A DNA stretch of 64,000 nt. Origin: Ustilago trichophora. Lineage: Eukaryota > Basidiomycota > Ustilaginomycetes > Ustilaginales > Ustilaginaceae. The DNA lies in contig OOIN01000003.1 in NCBI GenBank assembly GCA_900323505.1, positions 1,488,001 through 1,552,000 on the forward strand, given 5' to 3'. The notes under the pieces are model-generated. The model was not told the DNA's origin. It made no database searches and was given only the letters and a program-made list of their open reading frames with translations. This document shows, piece by piece, positions 19,186-28,565 of the stretch; positions within the stretch are counted from its first letter, which is position 1, and each line of letters opens with the position of its first letter. The translations under genes were made by a program, and so were the position numbers.

Positions 19186-20304
19186 TCAATGGTAGCCGTA
19201 GCCTAAGCTGGGAAGCTGAGGTGGGCGTTCACCGCCCCGCCCGGTGCTAAGTTGATGGTTGATCGCGCTATACGGGTCAGCAGCGTATCCGCCCGGAACG
19301 CCTCCCGTGCCATACGCGTTGTAATCATACGAAGGTCTACTGTAGCCCGGTGTTGCTGCGCGACCATCTGCAAATGGATCCACGGTATACGCTGGGCTCA
19401 TTCCGTACTTAGCCTCAATGTCTGCGAGTGGGTTGCTGCCTCTGCGATCGTATGAAGCCATGTTGGGCTGTCCCACACCGCCATGGCCCGCTGCAGCGAC
19501 GCCGTATCGTCCATCGCCGCCGTCGCCGTATCTAGTCGTCTTCGCCGTCTCGTCAAATGCGTCTTCGTCATCAAGGTCGTTGATGGGCTCGAATGCCGAG
19601 TCTTCGTTAGGGTGGACAAAGGGTGGGATGCGGGGTCCATTCTTGCGTTCGAGTCTCCACTGTCGCAGGAAGAGCAGCAGCGATAGGAACCAAGTGACCC
19701 AGAGGAACCAGCAGAAGGCAGATTCGGCACGCTTGGTACGGCACCATCCGCCGAGCTGATTGACAAAGTCGGCACGGTCCTTTCCGCCCGCATGTGGGTC
19801 TTTCTTGGGGTCTTTGCACCCGGCCGAAGTGTATGCCGAGATGGTCTGGGTCATAGCGAGGATGAGAAGAAGGAAGCCAAATACGCCATTGCACACCATG
19901 CCTACGCGTGCTTCCGACAGCGCACGGGAGAAGCCCTTCATGTACTTGTACCCCGAGCGTTCGTAGATGATGGGCACCACGAGGAAGATGGCTGACGCAA
20001 ACAAGCTTAAAGAAGCCAGGAAGAGGAGTAGACCAGTGAGACCAGATGGACTGCCCACCCATTTAGCCTGGAAGGTGGCCATGTATACGGCGATGAGCAG
20101 TGTCACGAGGGCGAAAAAGACTTGAAGCGCACGCAAGATCATATTGACCCTTGCGACACGGTCATCCTGTGCGTACGTGGCAGGTGGCCCTCCAGCTGCT
20201 GTGTTTCCGATGCCCTGCCCGTATGGCCCAGCCGAGTTCTGCTGGTCTGCTCCTCCTGAATCTAGCTTGCCCCACACCTTTTTGAGAGACATAAAGTCTG
20301 GCAT
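19186..20304 (-). CDS. Four-span (MARVEL-like) membrane protein
   Basis: The 372-residue product has four hydrophobic spans in its first two-thirds: around residues 50-72, 88-110, 138-160 and 200-218. The last is followed by a basic QWRLERKNG stop-transfer segment. The N-terminus (MPDFMSLKKVWGKL) and the long C-terminus, rich in Tyr, Gly and Pro, are both predicted to be cytosolic. This topology resembles MARVEL/SUR7-like fungal proteins, but no diagnostic motif is visible, so the family call is inference. Between spans 3 and 4 lies a short loop with two Cys (AGCKDPKK and GGWCRTKR) that could form an extracellular disulfide. The function is unknown. Single exon, ATG at 20304. Confidence 0.75.
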   Translation of the reverse strand: MPDFMSLKKVWGKLDSGGADQQNSAGPYGQGIGNTAAGGPPATYAQDDRVARVNMILRALQVFFALVTLLIAVYMATFQAKWVGSPSGLTGLLLFLASLSLFASAIFLVVPIIYERSGYKYMKGFSRALSEARVGMVCNGVFGFLLLILAMTQTISAYTSAGCKDPKKDPHAGGKDRADFVNQLGGWCRTKRAESAFCWFLWVTWFLSLLLFLRQWRLERKNGPRIPPFVHPNEDSAFEPINDLDDEDAFDETAKTTRYGDGGDGRYGVAAAGHGGVGQPNMASYDRRGSNPLADIEAKYGMSPAYTVDPFADGRAATPGYSRPSYDYNAYGTGGVPGGYAADPYSAINHQLSTGRGGERPPQLPSLGYGYH

Positions 20305-21040
20305 GGTTGCGATGCGCTGGACCTTTGCTATTCTACGGTATGGAGATGGGATTGCCTATTGACGGTATGGATGTAGAAGGGGGGTGGCAGGTCCTATGCC
20401 AGCGGTTTGGTTCGTTCAGATGACGTTGTCGTTGCTGTGCCTGCTCGACTTGTAAAAGTGGAGTTGGCGCACGTAGGATGATGGGTGGTCCTAAGTAAGA
20501 TGTATTTCGAGAGAGAGAGAATCGTAAGTATAGTAGGAGAACGCTGGTGGGACCACAAAAGTCAACGTGGATGATGGTGGGCAGCTGTCAAGAGAGGAAG
20601 GATGCTCAACCACGCATCCATCTCTTCATGCACCTCTCTGCAGAACCTCCACCAGAAAGCGGTGTGGCTGCATCCAACACCTTTGCTTTGCTTGCTCGAG
20701 CCAAGCACAGCCCAAGCTGTTGCCGAAAGGGGGTGTGCGACCCCTAGATGTTGATTAACTTGACGCGACCCTGCCCAAATTTAACTTTTCGTTTAACTTT
20801 TTGGTCGTGTCTTTTTGACCCCTGAATCAATTTTCCACACGCGCGCACAGAGACCAACACTTTCTTTTCAATTTTTATTTTTCGAAAATTTAAGAGATGT
20901 TACGTCGTCATCAGCACGATTCTCGATGCCCGAGTTCCGGCTCGATTTTCGTCTGACCTCATATTGTATTCCAAAGCTCTCTCTCAGGATCTTCTCGATG
21001 TAGCAATTCGACTCAAGACGACCCAGCATAATCAGCCGCA
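20305..21040. other. Divergent promoter region
   Basis: This spacer lies between the tetraspan gene and CMC2. It contains AT-rich blocks near 20780-20895 and a short GA run near 20508. No gene or RNA is recognised. Confidence 0.5.
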
Positions 21041-21593
21041 ATGCATCCTGTAAGTTGCTAGCATGTGAATACGTCTGATCAGCTAGCATTCAAAGCCACC
21101 CAAATATAGCCTGATCGTCTGACCAGCAATTCGACCCTTCTCATGTGGTTTTGAAACAACAGCATCTCGTCGGAGAGAGCAAGCTGCAGCGTGAGTACCT
21201 GCGATGAGCCACTCTTTCTGCCGCATGGAAACTAATCTGACGACTTGTGTGCACTGAAACCTTGTTCACATCACGGCTATCCGACTCAACAGACTGCGCA
21301 CACCTCATCCAAGCGCTCAACGAATGCCACGCCAAGGGTGTATGGCACAAGATCACCGGTGGTTGCAACGGCATCAAGCACGATCTCAACATGTGTCTCC
21401 GACAAGAGGTGAGCCCATCTGTTCCCAATCTCCTTCTTGCTCTTGCCTACTCTTTGTCCTGACTCGCTCTATCCTAATATCTCGTTTTGGTACGTCGCAG
21501 CGCGTGGAACGAACAGCAAACCACGTCAAAGAGTCTAGGGAGAACCGCAAGAAGACCGAAGAAGTATGGAAAAAGATTGACGAAGAGTCTTAA
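21041..21593 (+). CDS. CMC2: CMC2-type twin CX9C cytochrome oxidase assembly protein, four exons
   Basis: No long frame covers this gene; it is built from exons 21041-21049, 21127-21190, 21293-21408 and 21501-21593, all with GT-AG introns (GTAAGT, GTGAGT, GTGAGC, GTACGT-region acceptor). The 93-residue product starts MHPQFDPSH, like CMC2. It has a twin CX9C pair, CAHLIQALNEC and CNGIKHDLNMC, followed by the CLRQERVERT segment and a charged helix. Family members fold through the Mia40 relay in the mitochondrial intermembrane space and help assemble cytochrome c oxidase. The first coding exon is only three codons. Frame and motifs close exactly across all three junctions, so the model is strong. 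Confidence 0.9.
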
Positions 21594-21957
21594 GCTTCCC
21601 TTATTCAGGAGTCAACATAGAATGTCCCTCGGAAAATTACACCACTCTACCCCTTTAGAACGTTCCTAGACGACTACTTGTACAACAGCTTTCTCCATTT
21701 GTAATAACAGCAGCAATACCTCAAGATTTGCAACGGACCTTCTACAGCCTTCTGCCTCCAGATGCAGTGGTAAGAATAAGGCCGACACGACTAGCAAGCT
21801 TTCGTCACGGACAAACGGTGTGCATAGAAACCAGATTTCGGTGTATGGCTGCATTCTACGTGTACGGAATCTAGCAAGGCCAACTACGACCGACACACAG
21901 AGACAACAGATCAAATGCGAAGGAAGAGAGAAAATTAGACACGCAAAGCGCACTGAT
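21594..21957. other. Convergent 3' spacer
   Basis: This spacer separates the ends of CMC2 and the DUF2237 gene. I see nothing beyond AT-rich 3' untranslated sequence. Confidence 0.5.
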
Positions 21958-22751
21958 TCAACGGATAGGACCGCCCATTGCGGGATCCTGCGCAGCCGAC
22001 CTGCCGCCGTCGTCGAGCGCAAAGTTCTTCAAATCGTCCATTGAGACTACATCAAGCGCTCGCTGGTGGGTAGCTTCTAGCTTGACCTTTGGCACGCCTT
22101 CCTTGGGCAGCTCTCCTCGCTTAAAGGCGTCCAGGCTCTGCTTCCACCTCGACACGCAGAGGCACCAGGAGCAGCCTTCTGAGAGGATGGGGCGGAGATC
22201 ATTGCCCTTGGATGCGGAATAGTCGAGCCATTTTTGGGAAACAACGGCAGCGACTGTGTGAGCGCCGCTGTCTGCTGGGCCCGTATTGCAGTACTGTTTC
22301 GTGAACACCCAATGGGCAAAGTGGAAAGAAAGATGAGGGTCGAGTCAGCAAAGGAGGTTCGGAAACATTCATCATATGTGATGCGAGAAAAACTGTTCGG
22401 TGCTGTACATACGCCATCTCTGTAGAAACCTGTCATAGGATTCGTCCCGCACTGCGCCAATGGGCGACCAAACACATTGAGCGGACGATCCATCCTGAAT
22501 GGGTTATCCACTGTCGAATCCCAGCCTGACCCACCGCTTCCTCCTCGGCGGTCGGAAGCGTAACTAGCGTTGCGAGTTGTCGTCGTGTTGCCGTTAACAG
22601 CTCTTGCTGCTGCTGCTGCGTTGTTCGCGGCGACTTTGTGATGCGTAAACCTGAACGCCGTCGAAGCGCAAGGGAGGGTGGTGGTGAGTAGCAAGACCGA
22701 GAGTGAGGTTGCTGCTACAGATGCTCTTTTCGTACGGACCGACGCCAACAT
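21958..22751 (-). CDS. DUF2237 protein with N-terminal signal-like segment, two exons
   Basis: Exons are 22413-22751 and 21958-22293; the 119-base intron has GTATGT and CAG ends, giving 224 residues. The DUF2237 core is clear: LNVFGRPLAQCGTNPMTGFYRDG, then across the splice YCNTGPADSGAHTV. It continues with VVSQKWLDYSASKGNDL, the Cys motif GCSWCLCVSRWKQSL and a C-terminal LEATHQRALDVV. DUF2237 has no assigned function and is widespread in bacteria as a single short protein. Here about 75 residues precede it: a hydrophobic segment (LSVLLLTTTLPCAST) after basic residues, then an Ala/Asn/Thr-rich linker. That suggests a secretory signal or anchor, which is unusual for the family. Confidence 0.8.
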
Positions 22752-23142
22752 GGGTTTGTGACGAATCGATACGAGGTTAGGTGATGATGGTCAGTGGTCA
22801 AGACAGAGTTTGTGGTTACTGAAGAGGTACACATGCAACGAAAACAAAAAAAAAGCAAGAGACTAGCTTAAGCCTATTACGTGCCACATAGACTTGAAGA
22901 GGCGGCTGATGGCCCGCAAAGCAAGCCTCACTTACTCACCCTCTCAAACCTCGGTTATGGGTCCCGAATGCCTGGAAAGCCTTCAGTTGTTGTTTCAGAC
23001 CTTCGCTGCTGCTGCTGCTAGCTGCACGATGCCAGACACTGGAGCCCGACGTTGTGTAACGAGGTGGAGGAACACTCAGCTATTGTGTTCAACTTTGCCT
23101 GGATTATATATGCATTAGAAGCGACACATGACGTAGTCTGTA
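22752..23142. other. Spacer between DUF2237 gene and tRNA-Leu
   Basis: This is the upstream region of the DUF2237 gene. Nothing else is recognised. Confidence 0.5.
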
Positions 23143-23237
23143 GGCAAGATGGCCGAGTGGTTAAGGCGCAACGTTCAGGAACTCTCTGAAATTTCTTCCG
23201 TTGTCTTCGGGCGTGGGTTCGAATCCCACTCTTGTCA
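23143..23237 (+). tRNA. tRNA-Leu (CAG) with 18-base intron
   Basis: A class II tRNA with acceptor GGCAAGA pairing TCTTGTC (one G-T), D-arm GCC/GGC and anticodon stem CAACG/CGTTG. The anticodon CAG is at 23176-23178. The intron at 23180-23197 follows the base after the anticodon, the standard eukaryotic place. A long variable arm and a T-arm GTGGG/CCCAC with B-box GGTTCGAATCC complete it. The discriminator A (23237) is followed by genomic CCA, probably by chance, and a T6 terminator begins at 23247. Confidence 0.93.
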
Positions 23238-23490
23238 CCAATTTGATTTTTTCTCCTCCTTTATTCGCTGTCAAGGGTTGATATTTGCTGGGTGGCCTTG
23301 AATGATTTTTTTGGACATCATCGCCATCGCTACTCAGAGGAAGTCTGTGAAGACATGCACGAGCTGAAAGAGGACGAGATGCGACATTCGGCACATGCGA
23401 TAGCAACAAGGGCAGTGGCATTTGCAATATCACAAAGCACGACTTGATTGAGCAGCGAGGTGGCAATTCGAGTAGGACAGCGTGTGAGAA

Positions 23491-25842
23491 CTAAGCCCAA
23501 GCACCAACGTCGCCCCAAGCGTCAGCTCCAGACCCAAATGCATCATCCTTCTTACCACCCTCACCCACGCTCGCCGCAGTTGGCACGAACGGCAGACTTG
23601 CTCTAGCCTTCTTCTTGCCTCCCTTATCTTCCTCGCCCGCTTTCCTCTTTTTGCCCTTCTCGCCTTCACCCTTACCCTTCGCCTGTTTGCGCAGATCCAC
23701 GATCCCAGCCACACTAGTATTCACCACCACCTTCTCGCCCTTCTCCTCCTCACTCTTCTTCTTACTCTTCATCTGCGCAATAACCTTTGCATTCACAGGC
23801 GAGCTGTCGTCAAACGTATCCAACTCAGTCCGACCCTTGCTCTCCTTCTGTCGCGCTTTGGACAGGTTGGAAGTTGCATCTTCAAGCACACCCTCCGAGA
23901 CCTCTGTGCGGCCAGAGGCAATCTTGGCGCGCTTCTTGGCCAATTCGTGGATGGGCGCCAGACGCAGTTTCTCGGCTGCTGCATCGACTTCTTCGAAGAA
24001 TCCACCGCTTTTGTCGTTGCTGTGAGGTTTCTTTGAGGTGTCGGATGTGGGTTTGGAGTCGGGCTTGTTGACCTTCTTGCCGGAACGAGAGCCCCGTTTG
24101 TGCTTCGGTTTTGAGCGATCTCCGTCTTCCTCGGTGTTGATAGGTTTCTTGGATGATAGCTTGGGATCGCGCTTGGACTTCTGCTGCGATGCTGTCTTGT
24201 CGTTCTTGGTTTTGGGGGTGTCCTTCTTCTTGGAAGGAGGAGCAGCGCCGCGGCGAAGCGCACGCATTTCGGCCGCCATCTCTGCGGCTTCATCGTCATC
24301 ATCGTCTTCGGAGCCTTCTTCGGGAATTTCCTGAGCGGTGGGGTTGCCTCGTCGCAGAGCACGCATCTCGGCCGCCATCTGGGCAGCTTCGTCGTCATCC
24401 TCTTCGTCGCTGTTTTCAGGCTCGACATTGCGTTGAGGGCCTCGCTGGGAACGGTCTTGCTTCTTGTTGTCTCTCTTAGCATTGCCCTTCTTGCCCTTGT
24501 CCGCTGCACTAGCCTGTTCCTCGTCTTCGTCCTTCTCAGCAGGCTTAACTCGCGGCTGCAGCCTCTCGTTGTCCAATACCCTCAACGTGGGGTGTACCTG
24601 CAAGATCTTCTCCTTGTAGCCTTCCTCTGCCGCTACACCGTTGCCTTTGAGCATCAGTTGGGTCAACCCTTTCCTCCTCAATCTCGGCTGTGATTCCCTC
24701 TCATCCTCTGCCTCCACGAGTGTCGACAGAGATTCCCAGGTATCCAGCCCGCAGTCCTTCAGCTCTAGCAGCTCCAATCCGGGCGCTGTCTTGCCATCTG
24801 CACCCTTACCCCAGTTCTTAACGTGCGCTGGCAGAGCTCCGAGCTGCGGATTGTCGTTCAAACGCACCTCTCGAAGAGCGAGACACAGCGAAAAGTCAGG
24901 CAAGCTTTCGCTACCTGTCAGCTTGTTGTGACCAAGCGAGAGCTTCTTGAGTGCTGGCAAAGAGGCAGGAAGCGAAGCTGGAAGAGAAACGATCTCGTTG
25001 TGCGAAAGGATGAGCGAGTTGAGCTCGGGCAGATGTGGGAAAGATTTAGGTAGGCTGGTGATGGCGTTGTTGTTGAGTACGAGTGCCTTGAGATTGCGCA
25101 GTGGATTGACCGAAGGTGGGATGGAGGTGAGCGCGCAATGAGAGACGGTGAGGACGCAAAGCTCTTCGAGGGCTTCTAGCCCAATGCAAGCGTCCGAGGT
25201 GAGATTGGCGTTGGAGGAGAGATTGAGCCAGGTGAGGTTGTCGCCAAAAGCGCGAGATTTGCCCTTACTGGACGCTTTGCTGCGGGAAACAGCTTTGGCG
25301 AGCCAGGTGAGAGTGTTGAGGCCGGAGGGAGCGGCCTCGGAAGGCTCGATGCTGGAAAGATCGAGGCGCTGCAGATATCGGAATTGGGACAGCGTGTCGA
25401 CGAGAGCTGCAAGGGGAGGAAGCTCGTGTCCTGAGAGGGACAGAACCGTCTTTGAGCGAACATCCTCGTCGTCCTCCGACTCGGTGCCATCTTCGTCGTC
25501 CTCGTCTGCCTGTTCTGCTGTGGTTTGACTCTGGTCCACTTTGGCAGCTGATTGCGTCTTAGCCTGCTCGTTGCGAGGTGTCCCTAAGCGGGGTCCTTCA
25601 GTGATCTGCTTGTTGCCATGTCTCTGAGAAGCCCGAGAATCTTGTTGTAATCTACGACCCCACCCGCTACCAGAAGCAGTTGCATTATTGCCAACCTCGC
25701 TCTTGCCTTGAGCACGTTTCTTGTGGAAGGCCGAGCTCGTCGATGAGGCTGGGCCTGCAGAGCTGGATCCGCCAGCTGCAGCAGCGCGATTGCGCTCCGA
25801 CTTGATTGGCCCTCTGTAGTTTCTAGGCGGTGGTGGTGCCAT
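23491..25842 (-). CDS. Leucine-rich repeat protein with long charged tail
   Basis: The 783-residue protein has a disordered N-terminus, then LRRs from about residue 136 to 400. Repeats such as LQRLDLSS, LTWLNLSSNANL, LKALVLNNNAITSLP and LKKLSLGHNKLTGSE fit the LxxLxLxxNxLxxLP pattern. The second half is charged and low in complexity, with Lys-rich blocks like nuclear signals. It contains a near-exact duplication of the block DDEAAxMAAEMRALRRG at about residues 481 and 515. LRRs mediate protein binding; the nuclear location is inference from the Lys-rich tail. The frame is open to 25998, but that part encodes Phe-rich antisense poly-A sequence, so the ATG at 25842 (MAPPPPRNYRG) is chosen. Confidence 0.85.
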   Translation of the reverse strand: MAPPPPRNYRGPIKSERNRAAAAGGSSSAGPASSTSSAFHKKRAQGKSEVGNNATASGSGWGRRLQQDSRASQRHGNKQITEGPRLGTPRNEQAKTQSAAKVDQSQTTAEQADEDDEDGTESEDDEDVRSKTVLSLSGHELPPLAALVDTLSQFRYLQRLDLSSIEPSEAAPSGLNTLTWLAKAVSRSKASSKGKSRAFGDNLTWLNLSSNANLTSDACIGLEALEELCVLTVSHCALTSIPPSVNPLRNLKALVLNNNAITSLPKSFPHLPELNSLILSHNEIVSLPASLPASLPALKKLSLGHNKLTGSESLPDFSLCLALREVRLNDNPQLGALPAHVKNWGKGADGKTAPGLELLELKDCGLDTWESLSTLVEAEDERESQPRLRRKGLTQLMLKGNGVAAEEGYKEKILQVHPTLRVLDNERLQPRVKPAEKDEDEEQASAADKGKKGNAKRDNKKQDRSQRGPQRNVEPENSDEEDDDEAAQMAAEMRALRRGNPTAQEIPEEGSEDDDDDEAAEMAAEMRALRRGAAPPSKKKDTPKTKNDKTASQQKSKRDPKLSSKKPINTEEDGDRSKPKHKRGSRSGKKVNKPDSKPTSDTSKKPHSNDKSGGFFEEVDAAAEKLRLAPIHELAKKRAKIASGRTEVSEGVLEDATSNLSKARQKESKGRTELDTFDDSSPVNAKVIAQMKSKKKSEEEKGEKVVVNTSVAGIVDLRKQAKGKGEGEKGKKRKAGEEDKGGKKKARASLPFVPTAASVGEGGKKDDAFGSGADAWGDVGAWA

Positions 25843-26302
25843 CTTTGTCGCCCTCCTTACAGGTAAAGTTGTGGGGGAGAGTAGGTGAAGACGATGCGAA
25901 GAAGAAGTACAAGGAAGGGTTTGACGTTGTTGTGGAGTTTTCGTGGAAACTTTTTCTGCCAAAAAAAAAAAAAAAAGCTCAAAAAAAAAAACACACACAA
26001 TTTTGGATTGGAAATCCGGATTTCGGTCTCTGGTCGGCTAAACACACGAGCCATGCGTGTACTGTACAGTACGACACATGCTCCCGCCGGACAGCACAAA
26101 GATCAACACATCAACACATCAACACCCGCATGACTTACTCTGTTCCAGTTTCCAGCACCTGGGCGCAACAAAACGTTCGGCTTCTTCCCTCTGACGATCT
26201 TTAACAAACTTGAAGGAGTCCTGTCCAGGATCAGCGGGACGTTCTTAGCAAAGCACTCTGCCCAACCATCGATAGAGCTCGGTTCAGCACCACTTGCACA
26301 GC
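25843..26302. other. Divergent promoter with A-runs
   Basis: This 460-base spacer lies between the LRR gene and the amino-acid permease. It holds two A-runs at about 25961-25991 and the palindrome listed separately. Confidence 0.5.
26059..26072. promoter_or_regulatory. Perfect 14-base palindrome GTACTGTACAGTAC
   Basis: A perfect inverted repeat without spacer lies between two divergent start codons, 231 bases before the permease ATG. The half-site TACTGTA recurs in other spacers of this window. Palindromes of this kind often bind homodimeric factors; the factor is unknown. Confidence 0.35.
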
Positions 26303-28378
26303 ATGTCGTCCGACCCGGTGGGTGCGGCAATCGCGCTCGCTGGGGTGCCTGACGAACCGTCTTCCCTCCATTCCGATGCACTTCGCCCCTCAATAGACCT
26401 CGTGCCTGGCGAATCCTTACGACCAAAATCAAGCTCTGAAAGCATACCCTTGCCAGAGGAGGACGAAGACGAGGACGACTTTGTAGTTTTCGAGGACAGA
26501 AACACGCTCCCGGCGCCAAAGCTGGCAGAGGGAGAACTGGACGATCTAGAAGGAGCAGCAATGAGCCGTGGCAGAGAGTCGAACAAGTCGACGCTTGGCG
26601 CGATTGCAAGGGCCAGTGTCGAGAGTCTGTCATTTGGATATCGAGATCATTTGCTACCGCTCAGTCTGAGCGGGGATGGAGATGAGACGTTTGCAGGAGA
26701 CTATGGAGAGAGGGAAGGCGCGGTGTCTGCAGCAGGGAGAGGGACTGGGTCGACATCAAGAGGTGCAAGACGTCACACAAGAGGCTACTCACGCGACCGA
26801 TTGGCCGAGAGAAGAGTGACGCTGTTGGACGGTATCGCGCTCACCGTTGGCGTGCAGATTGGGTCAGGAATCTTTTCCTCTCCGGGAGTGGTGACGCTCA
26901 ACACTGGCAGCATTGGAGCATCGATTGTCATCTGGCTTCTGTCAGGGCTGCTTGCCTGGACAGGTGCATCTTCGTTTGCCGAACTCGGTGCGTCTATACC
27001 GTTGAATGGCGGCTCGCAAGCTTACCTCAACTACTCATTCGGTCCCCTGTCTGCATTCCTTTACACCTGGTCGGCACTGACCGCACTCAAGCCAGGAGCA
27101 GGTGCGATCATTGCAACCATCTTTGGCGAGTACGTTGCGCGCATCATCTTTCACGCAACGGGCAAAGCCACAGACCACCCACACGAGACGGGGTTGGACG
27201 GCATCCCAAATTGGTCCATCAAACTTCTCGCTGTGGGCATCGTGGCGCTGATCACTGCTGCACATGCATTTTCGAACAAGCTCGGCACTCGCACACAGAT
27301 CGCAACCACCATCGTCAAGCTTCTTGCCCTCACCGCCGTGCCCATCTTGGCGATTGTCCAAGCAGCGAGGGGAAAGTCGAGCCCAAGCTCGTTGAAAGCT
27401 TTCTCGAGCATCGGCAATCTGTTCGAAGGCAGTTCCACCTCCCCTTCATCCTATGCACTTGCTTTGTATAGTGGACTTTGGGCTTTCGACGGTTGGGACC
27501 AGAGCTGTTTCGTAGCAGGGGAGATGAAGAGAGTGGAAAAAGACCTGCCAAAAGTGATTCATTTCAGTATGGGCACTGTGATCTTCATGTTTCTCTCTGC
27601 GGTGGTGGCGTATTTCCAAGTGCTACCTGTGGAGCTTGTCAAGCGGACCAATACGGTAGCGCTCGATTTTGGTAGTGCCATCTTTGGCACTGTGGGTGGG
27701 ATTGTATTTGCCTTCCTCGTCGCTTTCTCCTGCTTTGGCGCGTTAAATGGGCAAATCTACACGACAGCGAGACTCATCCTTGCCGCTTCTAGGGAAGGAT
27801 ATCTCCCAGAACGACTTGGTGAGGTCAACCGCAAGACAGGGACTCCCGTCGCAGCACTCTTGCTCCAACTTGTGCTCGTGTCCGCATTCATTCTGCTTGG
27901 ATCTGGTTTCGCCTCGTTGGTCAACTTCTACGGCGTTTGCAGCTGGACGTTCTACCTAGCCTCCGTCCTTGGCTTGCTAGTTCTACGCATTAAGGAACCC
28001 AACTTGAACAGGCCGTACAAGACCATGTTGGGTACACCGATCCTCTTTGCCGCAGTGGCCCTTTTCTTGCTTCTGATGCCGATTGGAAGTGCACCGTTGG
28101 AAGGCCTCGCAGCACTGCTATTCATCGCTGCTGGTGTTCCCGTCTACTACTTGACGCAGAGTAGGGCTGGGTGGGTGTCGAATATTCCCTTCTTGTCGAG
28201 GTGGAAGAGCATGTTCGCAGGCAGAGCGGCAGGTGCAGGTGCTGATGATGGCAGAGGCCACCACGTTCCATTGTCGACATCGGACCACGGAGAAGGTGCA
28301 GCGGATGAAGAGAACGAGGAAGAGATCGAAATGCTCCCCAAAGCTTCTGAATCCTCGAACGACAAAGCGCATGCCTAA
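26303..28378 (+). CDS. APC-superfamily amino acid permease (LAT/MUP1-like)
   Basis: The 691-residue protein has a 170-residue acidic hydrophilic N-terminus, then a 12-span transporter core. The core opens with RVTLLDGIALTVGVQIGSGIF near residue 171, whose GSGIF is the substrate-binding bend of TM1 in APC transporters. It continues with GGSQAYLNYSFGPL, WAFDGWDQ and GALNGQIYTTARLILAAS. The overall pattern resembles L-type or MUP1 methionine-type permeases; the exact substrate is unknown. The C-terminus is cytosolic and acidic. The frame starts three codons earlier with a TTG, so the ATG at 26303 (MSSDPVG) is the start. The Asp/Glu- and Ser-rich N-terminus could hold ubiquitylation or arrestin sites. 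Confidence 0.9.
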   Translation: MSSDPVGAAIALAGVPDEPSSLHSDALRPSIDLVPGESLRPKSSSESIPLPEEDEDEDDFVVFEDRNTLPAPKLAEGELDDLEGAAMSRGRESNKSTLGAIARASVESLSFGYRDHLLPLSLSGDGDETFAGDYGEREGAVSAAGRGTGSTSRGARRHTRGYSRDRLAERRVTLLDGIALTVGVQIGSGIFSSPGVVTLNTGSIGASIVIWLLSGLLAWTGASSFAELGASIPLNGGSQAYLNYSFGPLSAFLYTWSALTALKPGAGAIIATIFGEYVARIIFHATGKATDHPHETGLDGIPNWSIKLLAVGIVALITAAHAFSNKLGTRTQIATTIVKLLALTAVPILAIVQAARGKSSPSSLKAFSSIGNLFEGSSTSPSSYALALYSGLWAFDGWDQSCFVAGEMKRVEKDLPKVIHFSMGTVIFMFLSAVVAYFQVLPVELVKRTNTVALDFGSAIFGTVGGIVFAFLVAFSCFGALNGQIYTTARLILAASREGYLPERLGEVNRKTGTPVAALLLQLVLVSAFILLGSGFASLVNFYGVCSWTFYLASVLGLLVLRIKEPNLNRPYKTMLGTPILFAAVALFLLLMPIGSAPLEGLAALLFIAAGVPVYYLTQSRAGWVSNIPFLSRWKSMFAGRAAGAGADDGRGHHVPLSTSDHGEGAADEENEEEIEMLPKASESSNDKAHA

Positions 28379-28565
28379 GATGCCTGTGCACGCATACTAT
28401 ACACTGTATCTTTATCCACTTGAGAATATATATGGGGTTCATTGGTAGAGTTGCATTCCGGCGATAAGAAACAGTTGAGTTTGGTTGTGGGTTTGTGATA
28501 GGGAATAGTCTAGGGATGTGAGTGCGAACGAAGCAGCCAGGCGATCAAGACGGGGCTGACCCAAT

